Below are positions 1 through 16,700 of a stretch of DNA of 64,000 nucleotides, piece by piece (position 1 is the first letter of the stretch; each line of letters opens with the position of its first letter). The notes beneath the pieces are model-generated. The model was not told the origin of the DNA. It did no database searches and worked only from the letters and a program-made list of their open reading frames with translations. Made by a program: the position numbers and the translations under genes. This DNA is from Valencia hispanica (Eukaryota > Chordata > Actinopteri > Cyprinodontiformes > Valenciidae), in the NCBI GenBank assembly GCA_963556495.2, contig OY747702.1, positions 22,022,403 through 22,086,402 on the forward strand, in the 5' to 3' direction.

Positions 1-777
1 TTGCGCCACACCACATTTATGCCCCTGAGAAATAACAATTCATTGATTACTAATTTAAAGTTCAGCTTAAAAAGTAAACTCCTTGAAAACTTTTTAAAAT
101 GTAAAAATGTTTATTCTCAGAAAGTGTCTCTCTCCTCTCTCTCCATGGAAGAAAAACTCACTTAAATACAAATGTACCTTTCTTTTTACGCCTAAAATGT
201 GACAAGATTTTTACTATAATTAAAAAAGTCACTGTTGACATAATACTAAATAAAAATAAATAACAATGGGTTGATGAAAGTTATGATGTAGTAGTTCAGC
301 CTATTAAGGTTCTGATAATCTTACACATTCACATTCATCTGGAATTCAAGCCAAGTGAAAGCTTTTTACAAGAAAACCCTCAATCAGTAATCTTTAGATA
401 TTGAACTACTACATTCATTGAGTCATTTTAATAGTTAAATTACCCCACTTTAAGACCATTTTAAAGTACCAGCACTTAACAAACATTTTCTTTTCTATGC
501 AGGAAATAATTGGTTTTTTGTTTAGTTTTTCTTATTATCTTGAAAGGCCTCTAAATATGGAGGCCGTTTAGGTGAAGTAATCAACTTCGGTATTGTCTCT
601 CCTGATCAACATCCATTCTCTGATATTGTAGTAGAGTCTTTGATGTTTCACGGGAGCTTTATCAGAATCAGAGGGGAGCCCGCCCATCTGGTCTCACATC
701 AGGTGGCCACTGATCACAGAAATATGTGTGTGTGTGTTTTGTGTTATTTATTTTTATTTTTTTTCTCCAAACCACAG
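1..777. other. adam19 intron, no exon recognised
   Basis: This AT-rich stretch precedes the first recognisable adam19 exon and ends at a pyrimidine-rich tract and AG acceptor at 776-777. I searched it for the preceding cysteine-rich exon and found no convincing coding segment, so it is most simply intron. A short TG run lies at about 725-737. Confidence 0.5.
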
Positions 778-6955
<6,178 letters not shown>

Positions 6956-7014
6956 AGGTTGATAGTAGCAAAAAGTGTTCATACATATTGGGCTTTTACA
7001 CAATTATAATGTTA

Positions 7015-7200
7015 CATCTCTAAGCTTAAGTGTGTTGGGATTTTATGTGATTGACCAACACAAAGTGGTGTATAATTATGACGTGGGTGAAATGTTTAAT
7101 GCGTCCCATACGTCTGTCAAATAAAATCCCAATAAAATATATTAATGTTTGTGGTTGTGAAGTAACAAAAGTTCATAAAGCTTAATGAGTTTGAATACCT
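7015..7200. mobile_element. Tc1-like terminal repeat remnant
   Basis: The segment contains GGGATTTTATGTGATTGACC and AACACAAAGTGG, and then in opposite orientation AAATCCCAATAAAATA and TTTGTGGTTGTGAAG. This is the head-to-head arrangement of the ends of the Tc1 family found in longer copies elsewhere in the window. The transposase interior is gone, leaving an internally deleted, MITE-like copy. Confidence 0.6.
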
Positions 7201-8387
7201 ATGGAAGGCACAATAATTTATGCTTTTGTTTATATCTTTAAACCTTCTAACAGCTTCTTATGTTTGCACCTCTTCTTTCCAGAGTTTAAATTTGAAGCTT
7301 GGGAAGGCACTGGGACCACCTCTTATATCCAGAACTGGACTGCCTTGTACTTGTTTTTAGTCCAATCTGCAGTACTGCTGATTCGGATAAATACTTGATG
7401 GTGTATTTACACTTACATGCACTGAGGTATTACAGAATAGATTTTTTGAGTCTAAGATCTAAGCCTCACTAGCAGTTTTCAAATTAACGTTTCTGCTTTA
7501 TCCACATGAAACCGCCAGAGCTGTGAATTTTATGCTATTCTATATTTTTTTGTTTTGTTTTTAAACTTTAGTGTGCTTGATGTGAATGGAAAGTTTTTGA
7601 ACCAAACTACTATTTATTCAAGAAGAAGAAAATAATGTTCAGCCTATGTACCACACATGGTACTCCTAAGATCATCATTATTATGAATGTCTTATATTAA
7701 GAAAACGTGTGACCTTCTTACATGTGAATAATATTAAGTAGTTAATGGGTTTCACCTGGTGTCATGGTAAACACAAAAATTTTACAAGCATGCTGTAAGT
7801 ATGTGCTTAGGATGAATGATCAATGTCAAAAAATGTGAGGAATGTATAGGTTTATAAGACTTTTTTTCTAGTTTCAAATTTTGTTGTCATATTGCTGTTA
7901 TATGTCAAACAGTCACAGTTTGAAGCCATTAAAGGCCATTCCAAAATAATATTATTAATTATGATATATCGCCGGTGAAACCTTTTAGAAGTTAAGTAAT
8001 AAGTGTCGGTTTAAGGTACCCATTTCATCCCAAATAACTTGTATTTTCTAATTTTGACACAGACAATCTGATGTTTTTTTCTTTTGATTTATTGTAGTAG
8101 CTAAACTGAGCCATACTTAAAGAAATGTATTCATGTAGTCTACCAAAACCACAACAATGATTGCATAATGATTAGATGTGACTGTAAAACGTTCAACTAA
8201 AACAAACAAATGATATGTTGAGAAGTTGCTGGCTGGTCACGCTTTTACATTTAATGTCATTCATCCATCTATTTCACAAAATCGTGGTAATATTGTAATT
8301 CCACTAAAATAACTGTCAAATGGCATGGTTTACTTCATCACCTGAACTATGCAAATAGATGCAACCGTGCATCTGTACTAGAATTCA

Positions 8388-8393
8388 AATAAA
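8388..8393 (+). terminator. Candidate adam19 polyadenylation signal
   Basis: A canonical AATAAA is followed 12-40 nt downstream by a GT/T-rich element, the usual vertebrate poly(A) site architecture. It is placed 1.4 kb after the adam19 stop codon. Confidence 0.45.
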
Positions 8394-8405
8394 AACTTGT
8401 ACAAA

Positions 8406-9290
8406 TGTTGTTGTGTTGTTTTTTGTTTTTTTTGTCAGTCTATAAAATTCTGCATTTTTGCAGTTTGTAAACATGAAATTGTCATTAGGAAGTACAAATA
8501 CCCGAATCATGGTAACACTTAAACTGTTCCATGTTGCAATGCAGATGTAATAAAGGTGATCCAAAGCAACTGTAGGGTTTATCGCAGTCACTGCTCCCAG
8601 TTTGCCTGCAGGGATCAATGCACGGCAAGCTTTAAATGATTTCCATCCCTTGTATAGCTGGAAATGTTGAAATGCTACTGCCCTTTAGATCTCCACAGCC
8701 TTTACTGAGATGAAAGCCACTGATTTATTCTAATCAAAAGACTGTTAAATACCAGAGGCCAGACCCCCTGAACTAACCAACCTCCAGCGCTACAAGACCC
8801 CACCCTCTAACGAACGCTCCCTTTTCAGCACTACACACGCTGGAAGAGCCTGGTGATTTTGCTCAGGACCAAAGGGAGGTGACAAGAACTGTGACTGAGA
8901 GGGAGATGGTTTGACAAGCAAAGGTTTTAGCATGAGGGTTAATTGCAGTCAGCTTCTCCTGCTGAGCATAATTAGCGTTCACTGGCGCCTCACTTCCAGT
9001 AGAGTTTCATTTATTAGAGATGATGATTGGCTGATGGATAAAACACAGGGGTGAGACCCCTGCCTCCCCTCCCAGTGGGAGGGAGACGCAGCGAGGAGGA
9101 CGGTAAAGAAAGAATCTCACCTGCTGAAAGCTCCCCTGCCTCGTGTAATGACCCAATTAGGCTTGGGTTGTTTTTCCACTTGCAATGCTGATCACTCTAA
9201 AAATGTTTTAGCACTAGCTTTCTGCTAAGCTTTTTGTCCTCATGGTCATTGTGTGATCCACCTCTGATAAAAATCACAGTCCATCCTAAA
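8406..9290. other. adam19-gpr151 intergenic, no gene seen
   Basis: No coding frame is supported. The part from 8640 to 9180 is less AT-rich than its surroundings, lacks recognisable repeats and contains homeodomain-type TAATTAG and ATAATTAG cores. This makes it a plausible but unproven conserved regulatory element. Confidence 0.3.
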
Positions 9291-9950
9291 TGTATTTATA
9301 CCCCTTGAACCTCTCCACATTCTGTTACGTCAAACCTAAACGTCTTTTATGTGTTTTGTTGCAATTTTGTTTCGGACAAACAGAATAACATAGTGAAATG
9401 GAAGTAAAAGTGGCCTTTATCTAAACTAAAAAAGTAGCCAAGAGGTCTACAGTAACTCCAGAGGAGCTGCAGAGATCCACAGCTTAGCTGGGAGGACAAC
9501 TGTTAGTTGTGTACTCCACTTGGCTTTGTAGAAAGATGTCCTGTCTAAAATATATCCCATGTCTCAAAGATGACCAGCAAAAGGTGGAAGAAGGGGTTCT
9601 GGTCAGATCAGACCTTATTTCTAATTCTTGGGTCTGTTTGCAAAACACTGTTTGGCCAAAAGGGAACACTGCAGAAAACAGTATCCATCCAATTAGGCAC
9701 AGTAGTGCCGGCATCATGGTGTGGGGGATGCCTTTCTTCTGCAGGCACATGGCAGCTGGTCAGAGTTGATGGGAAAATGGACAGAGCAAACCTAAAATAA
9801 AATCTGTTGGTAGCTGCTGAAGACTAAGGTGAAGATTTCCCTTCCAGCAAGATGAAAAAAGAGAGCGGTGTATATCTAAGTAAATTCATATGTTGATACA
9901 AAATGTGAAGAAATTAGAAGAAGTATGATAGGTTTTGCAAGGCACCGTAT
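9291..9950 (+). mobile_element. Tc1-like transposon, degenerate and internally deleted
   Basis: The left end reads TATACCCCTTGAACCTCTCC and the right end GGTTTTGCAAGGCACCGTAT, matching the ends of a common fish Tc1 family. The interior keeps recognisable transposase stretches (AACTCCAGAGGAGCTGCAGA, then TGGTGTGGGGGATGCCTTTC). It lacks much of the catalytic region and has several frame breaks. Open frames at 9509-9800 are pieces of this dead transposase, not host genes. Confidence 0.75.
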
Positions 9951-10557
9951 GCTTGAACTGTATTTAGGCAAAGACTACCAAATCAATGCCTGGAATCTCC
10001 GGGTGTGGACAGTAGTGTCCTTATATTCCTGGTGGTACATAGAGTTTATTGACATGCAAATGCAACAGGCAGAATACTACTTTATACTGAATGAAAAGAA
10101 AAAAACGTTTGAAACAGTGTGTTTGAGTGACTAAAAGTGTATTGAAAAAAAAATCCATTTAAACTAATGCTGCTTTGCTGCTCCCGGCACTGGAGCTGTT
10201 GATTTCATGAAATGGGGGATGAAATTAGGGTCACGAAGGTGTTTCTGTGTTTAATGTGAGGTATTGCCCTGTGTGGAGGACAAGAGGGTTTCAAAGAAAA
10301 CCTTGGATATTTTAGCAGGAAAACATATAAAGTACTCACCAGGAGGCTGCCATGGTTGTTTAAATTATTTACTCCAAATATCCTCCACAATAGTTTTTAT
10401 TGCACAACTTTTATTTGTATAACATGTTATGTAAGTATTTTTTATTTCATTCAATATATTTGATTATGAAAAAACTGTATAAATATAACAGTAATTTATT
10501 CAATTTTAAAATTCTTAATTATTTTATAATTCTTAATAATGATCAACTGCCATATAC

Positions 10558-10562
<5 letters not shown>

Positions 10563-10611
<49 letters not shown>
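10563..10611. repeat. (TA)n microsatellite
   Basis: An uninterrupted AT dinucleotide run of about 48 bp ends with TATGTATAG. The surrounding 10140-10974 is AT-rich and shows no gene. Confidence 0.95.
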
Positions 10612-10615
<4 letters not shown>

Positions 10616-10974
10616 AGTATTAAAAGTTTATTTGAGTGCTGGTTTTAATTTAAGCTCAGTCGTTCTAGATTTATTATCCATACTTATTTATTATTTAGTG
10701 ATGGTTGAAATAAAGTACATCCTACAAATAAAACTAGTCTCTATCACGTTCTAAAATTATTTAAATCTCAAGTATCTTGTAGAAAAGTATAGAATAAATT
10801 CCACACTGTCATTGATTAATAGTAAGCAGTACTAAGCACCCCGTAGCTACATTCATGACATTTAATGGGGAAGTAGTTGCCTCCGTAAAGGAAGCAGGAG
10901 TTTAGGCAGTTTGGTATGGTGCTTTGAGTCATAAAGATTTGCATTAACACAATGCCAGGATGGTAAGACATCAA

Positions 10975-13395
10975 GGCAAGGCAAGGCAAGTTTATTTGTG
11001 TAGCACAATTCATGTTATAAGACAATTCAAAGTGCTTTACATAAAACATCAAAAGCTTTACAGCAGGGTGCAGAAAAAGCAAAAGTACAGGAATAAAAAC
11101 CATGATTTAAAATGAAAAAAAAAAATCTTAAAAGAAGCCGTGCAGATTTAAAACTTAGAATAAAAATCTAATCAAAAGCAGCTGAGAACAGGTGGATCTT
11201 TAACCTGGATTTAAATAAACTGAGTGTTTCAGCTGATCTGAGGCTTTCTGGGAGTTTGTTCCAGACATGTGGAGCATAGAAGCTGAACGCAGCTTCTCCA
11301 TTTCTTGTTCCGACTCTGGGAACTGATAAAAGACCGGATCCAGATGACCTGAGGAGTCGAGTAGGTTCATACTGGGTCAGGAGATCAATTATGTATTTTG
11401 GTCCTAAACCATTCTGAGCTTTATAGACCAGCAGCAGAACTTTGAAGTCTATCCTCTGACAGACAGGCAGCCAGTGTAAAGACCTCAGAGCTGGACTGAT
11501 GTGGTCCACTTTTTTGGTCTTAGTGAGAACTCGAGCAGCAGAGTTCTGGATGAGCTGCAGTTTCCTAATTGATTTTTTAGGTAGACCTGTAAAGACACTG
11601 TTACAATAATCAAGCAGACTAAAGATGAATGCATGGACTAGTTTTTCCAGGTCCTGCTTGCGACATCAGATCTTTTATCCTTGAGATATTCTTAAGGTGA
11701 TAGTAGGCTGATTTTGTGATTGCCTTAATGTGTTTTTCAAAGTTTAGGTCTGAGTCATCACTATACCCAGATTTCTGACGTGGTTGGTAGTTTTTAGGTG
11801 TATGGACTGAAGCCCTGTGGTGACCTTCAATCTTTTCTCTTTAGCTCCAAAGAGAATTACCTCAGTTTTGTTTTTGTTCGACTGCAGAAAATTGTGGCAC
11901 ATCCAGTCATTAATTTCCTCAATGCATTTGCCAAGAGCCTGTACAGGCCATTGGTCTTCTAGTGACATTCTAATACATATCTGTGTCATCTGTGTAGCTA
12001 TGGTAAATTATATTGTTGTTAATTATTACCTGTGCCAGTGGGAGCATATAGATGTTAAACAGAAGAGGTCCCAGGATGGAACCCAGGGGAACCCCACATG
12101 TAATTCCCATCTTCTCAGATGTAAAGTTACCTATTGACACAAAGTACTTCCTGTTTTCTAAGTACGTTTTGAACCAGTTTAGTACAGTGCCAGAGAGACG
12201 GATGTCATTGATGACTTTGGTCAGAGCTGTCTCAGTGCTGTGGTGCTGTCAAAACCTGACTGAAAGACGTCATAGCAGTTGCTTTGTCTTAAGAAGTCAT
12301 TCAGCTGATGAAAAAAAGCCTTTTCAATGATCTTACTTAAAAATGGAAGATTGGAGATGGGCCTGTAGTTGTTCATTTGTGTCTTGTCCAGATTGTCTCT
12401 TTTCAGCAGGGGTTTAATTACAGCTGTTTTCAGGGGCTCTGGGAAAACACCCAACATTAAAGGTGAGTTCACAATCTGTAACAGATCTGACTCCAAGATC
12501 TTTGAGACCTTTTTGAAAAAGCCTGTGGGCAGGATGTCTAAGCAGCAAGAGGAGGAGTTCAGTTGACTTAAGATGTCCTCCAGATCTTTGCTGTTTATGA
12601 GATAAAACTGTTTCATGGTGTTTAAACGGATTTTCCGTGGACACTGTAAATAACCTGAACCTGCCGTTAATGAACCAACCGCTTGTCTAATATTTTGGAT
12701 TTTGTCTGTGAAGAATTTGGCAAAGTCATTGCAGGCCTTGGTGGAATAGAGTTCAGGTGCTACTGACACAGGAGAATTTGTTAGCTTGTCGACAACAGCA
12801 AATAATGCACGAGCACTATGACTATTTCTGGTGATGATGTCAGAAAAATATGACTTCCTTGCATTCCTCAGTTGTAAGTTATAAGAGTGAAGTTTCTCTT
12901 TATAGATGTCATAATGAACCTGAAGTTTTGTTTTTCTCCATCTGCGCTCGGCTTTCCGACACTCCCTTTTTTCATTTCTCACCAGTGTGGAATTTCTCCA
13001 TGGAGACTGTTTCCTTCCAGAGATAACCTTCACCTTAGTGGGAGCAATAGTATCCATAACATTTAATATTTTAGCATTAAAGCTGTTGACAAGTTCATCG
13101 ACTGAACCCCCTGACAGGGCAGGTGTTAGAGAAAAGACCTGGTTAAAGAGCTCACTAGTGTTTTCGGTTATACATCGTTTTGTGATAACCTCCGTTGAAA
13201 CATTTATGTGAACCGAAATTATACTCTCAAAGAAAAAACAACAATGGTCAGACAAGCCCACATCACACACATCAATCTTGGAAATGAAAGGACCCTTTGA
13301 GATCAGTAAGTCCAAAACCTGACCCTTATTATGTGTGGGCTCTGTTATATACTGAGTCAGCCCAAAGTTGTCCAGAGTGTTACTCGGGTCTTTAG
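10975..13395 (-). mobile_element. L2/CR1-like LINE copy A, downstream part (RT to 3' tail)
   Basis: This is the 3' portion of a non-LTR retrotransposon that encodes an endonuclease and reverse transcriptase for target-primed insertion. On the - strand it runs from the end of the endonuclease (LDNFGLTQYITEPTHNKGQ) through a linker (KRECRKAERRWRKTK), the RT start ([35 protein letters not shown]), the C-terminal region ([23 protein letters not shown], [20 protein letters not shown]) and the 3' tail TTTATTTGTGTAGCAC with GGCAAG repeats at the low-coordinate end. It is dead: a deletion near 12200 removes RT motif A, motif C reads YTDD instead of YADD, and frames are broken. Its upstream part lies at 15575-16700, separated by copy B. 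The L2/CR1 assignment rests on remembered fish elements. Confidence 0.85.
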
Positions 13396-15574
13396 GCAAG
13401 GCAAGGCAAGGCAATTTTATTTGTATAGCACACTTTTGAACAGCAGGGCAATTCAAGGTGCTTTACATTATTTGGTGATTTAAAAAAACAAAAAAACAAT
13501 GGAAATTGAAAGTAAAATAAACACACATTACACATGATACACAATAAAGCAAGAGAAAGATTTTAAAAAAGCAAGAGAGCATGAACACATTTCATACATA
13601 TGACATCAAGCATTTACTGGAAAGCAATTCTAAACAGATGGGTTTTTAGTCTCGATTTAAAGCAGTTCAGAGTTTCCGTAGCTCTACACTCGTCAGGAAG
13701 TCTGTTCCAGATAAGGGGAGCATAAAAACTGAAAGCTGCTTCTCCATGTTTAGTTCTGAGTCTAGGGATGTTTAGTAGGCTAGAGTTGGAGGACCTGAGT
13801 GGTCTTGGTGGTTGGTACCATGACAACAGGTCTTCAACATATTTTGGTGCTAAGCCATGTAATGATTTATAAACTAGTAGGAGTATTTTGAAGTCTATTC
13901 TCTGAGCTACAGGGAGACAGTGTATCTTTAGAACTGGGGTAATGTGCTCTACTTTCCTGGTTCTAGTGAGGACGCGAGCGGCAGCGTTCTGGATCAGCTG
14001 CAGCTGTCTGATTGACTTTTTAGGCGACCTGTGAAGATGCTGTTGCAGTAATCAATCCGACTAAAGATAAACACATGGATGAGTTTTTCTGGGTCGTGTT
14101 GGAACATCAGTTGTTTAATCCTAGAGATGTTCTTCAGGTGATAGAAGCCTGACCTTGTTATTGCCTTTATGTGACCCTGGAGGTTCAGGTCTGAGTCCAT
14201 TACTACACCTAGGTTTCGAGCCTGATCAATAGTTCCTAGCTGTATTAACTGAAGCTGTGTGCTGACTCTTGATCGTTCCTCCTTGGGTCCAAAAATAATC
14301 ACTTCAGTTTTGTTTCTGTTCAGCTGGAGAAAGTTATGGAACATCCATCCATTTATTTGGTCAATGCATTGATTTAGGGTTTGAATGGGTTCAGAGTCAC
14401 CTGGTGACATTGTAATGTAGAGCTGACTGTCATCCGCGTAGTTATGGTAGCTAATGTTATTGGTTGCTATAATCTTGCCTAGTGGGAGCATGTAGATATT
14501 AAATAAGAGGGGCCCCAGGATGGAGCCCTGGGGCACCCCACATGTGATTTCTGTTTGTTCTGATGAAAAGTTTCCTATTGAAACATAGAAGTCCCTGTTC
14601 TTTAGGTAAGATTCGAACCAGCCAAGTAGTGTACCAGAGAGTCCGACCCAGCTCTCCAGTCGTTCCAATAAAATATCATGATCAACAGTGTCAAATGCTG
14701 CACTGAGGTCCAACAGAACCAGCACTGTGGTTCTTCCACAGTCTGTATTTATGCGGATGTCATTGAATACTTTGACGAATGCAGTCTCGGTGCTGTGGTG
14801 AGCACGGAAACCAGACTGAAAAACATCAAAACGGTTTGTCATTGTTATGAAGCTATTCAACTGCTGAAACGCAGTTTTTTCAATAATCTCACTGATGAAT
14901 GGAAGATTAGAGATTGGACTGTAGTTCTGCATTAACGTGTTGTCCAGATTATTCTTCTTTAGCAGTGGTTTAATAACTGCTGTTTTTAAAGCCTGAGGGA
15001 AGACACCTGATAGCAGGGATGAGTTCACTATTTGAACAAGATCAGACCCAATAACAGGAAGAACTTTCTTTAGAAAAGCTGTGGGTAGGATATCAAGACA
15101 GCAGGATGAGGAGCTTAATTGGATAATGATTTTTTTCAAGGCTGTTCTGGTTTAATTAGTGGAATTCAGACATTTTCTCTACATTGTTGTTGATTGGGGA
15201 TGGCACTGGTTGTGGGTTCGATATTGAGGTATAGATTGACCATCTAATTGTTAGAATCTTTTCAGTGAAAAAGCTGGCAAATTCATTGCAGGCGCTGGTA
15301 GAGTTTAGTTCAGGGGCTACTGTCACTAAAGGATTAGTTAGTCTTTCCACTGTTGCAAATAGGGTCTGTGCATTATTAATGTTTCTGTTGATGATTTCAG
15401 AAAAGAACGATTCCCTAGCATCTTTTATAGTTAGCTGATATCTATTCTGTCTCTCTTTGTAGATCTCACAGTGAACCTGGAGTCGAGTTTTCCGCCATTT
15501 TCTCTCGGCTCGTCGACACTCTCTTTTTATCGCTACGTACCAGTGGATTACTTGCCCACGGAGACTTCTTTCTA
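13396..15574 (-). mobile_element. L2/CR1-like LINE copy B, 5'-truncated, inserted in copy A
   Basis: This second copy of the same LINE lineage lies on the - strand. It starts abruptly in the linker before the RT and ends in the GCAAGGCAAGGCAATTTTAT tail at 13396. The main frame (13994-15139, 381 codons) has RT hallmarks: [30 protein letters not shown], motif [34 protein letters not shown] and motif C YADD. The C-terminal part continues in another frame ([20 protein letters not shown] at 13614-13826) because of a one-base loss near 14023-14026. 5' truncation is normal for LINE insertions. It interrupts copy A, with near-identical 6-bp flanks CTTTAG (13390-13395) and CCTTAG (15575-15580). Confidence 0.85.
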
Positions 15575-16700
15575 CCTTAGACCCTTTGTTCTGGGGATTG
15601 TCAACATGAATGTTAAAATCACCAACAATAGTTATACAGTCAAAATCAATACTGATTATTGACAGCAGTTCACTAAAATCATCATTAAAGTCAGCACAGT
15701 AATTTGGAGGCCGATAAATGTTAAGAAATATGGCTCTAGATGAGGCCTTCAGCTGCACAGCAACATGTTCAAAAGAAGGAAAACTTCCAAGAGATAACTG
15801 CTTACACTGGAATGATTCATTAAATAAAACAGCAACTCCTCCACCTGTCCTGTTCTGTCTGGCCTGGTTGACAAAATTAAAGTTGGGAGGGGTTGATTCG
15901 ATGAGAGAAACACTGCTATTCTGATCTAACCAAGTCTCAGTTAAAACATAAAATCAAGGCTATGCTCAGTGATAAGATTATTGATTAAAAATGTCTTCCC
16001 TACTATAGACCTGACATTTAATGAGGCCATCTTAACAGGATTAAGAGTATTATTGTGCCCCTTGTGTTTTGGGGCGGGCTGTGTACAGCGTATGTTTACT
16101 TTACTTAAAAACCTTTCAGAATGCAGTGCTCTGTGTTTTGACATAACTACATTCCTTCTGTTACTTATAAGTACAGAAATGATCGAACCTTCTAATGAAC
16201 TGGGTCCCAGCTTGTCCTGGGAAAAGTTCCAGGACATCCACGCAGCCTGGACCCTTAACACATCATACATCAGACTGTGGAGATTGTACATGCTTACGTG
16301 GTGGGGTAGGAGGGGGCCGGGCTTGTTGCCCTACCTTTGATCGTCCTGGTGTGGGGTTTATGGGTAAAGAAAACAGATTGGTCTGGGGGGTAGATCTGAG
16401 CCCAATGTTGACCCGCTCCATCCTCTGCTCAGTGAATTTCAGATGGGGGGAGGGGGGGAGGGGGGTGGTAGGGAAGACGGTGGGGTGTCAGGGGTTTGCG
16501 GAGGCGATGGAGGTCCGCTGTCCTGTTCTTTAAGGCTGTTGAGGGCTTTTGGGGCAAATAGAGATCCTTCTTCCTGCTTCTGTTTGAAGCTTTGTTTGGT
16601 CTTCCTTTTGAGATAAGTCTTTGTGTATCTCCGTTTTGGCTCCAAGCACAGAGGGATGACGCATCAGCAATGACCTGAGAAAAATAACTTTTACTTCCTA
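15575..16700 (-). mobile_element. LINE copy A, upstream part (endonuclease domain)
   Basis: On the - strand this encodes the apurinic-type endonuclease of the LINE: MASLNVRSIVGKTFLINNL, an ETWL motif region, YRPPNY and the GDFNIHVDNP metal/catalytic block. It then stops at the copy B junction at 15574. A one-base loss in a T run near 15946 shifts the frame between LDFMF and the ETWL segment. The region 16300-16700 contains proline- and glycine-rich low-complexity sequence that may be the element's 5' part, but the true 5' end is not identifiable. Confidence 0.75.

Larger units (their letters stand above)
6956..8405 (+). other. Probable adam19 3' UTR region
   Basis: The sequence downstream of the stop is AT-rich. 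An AATAAA at 8388-8393 is followed by a GT-rich stretch (TGTTGTTGTGTTGTT), which together look like a polyadenylation site. Earlier AATAAA motifs at 7120-7125 and 7131-7136 lie inside a Tc1 terminal remnant. Confidence 0.45.

Noticed and set aside
12221..13456. 411-codon open frame on the - strand as a host gene
   Set aside because: It is LINE linker and RT sequence (KRECRKAERRWRKTK, NNYRPISNLPFLSKIIEK) and its first residues are read from the 3' tail of the adjoining LINE copy.
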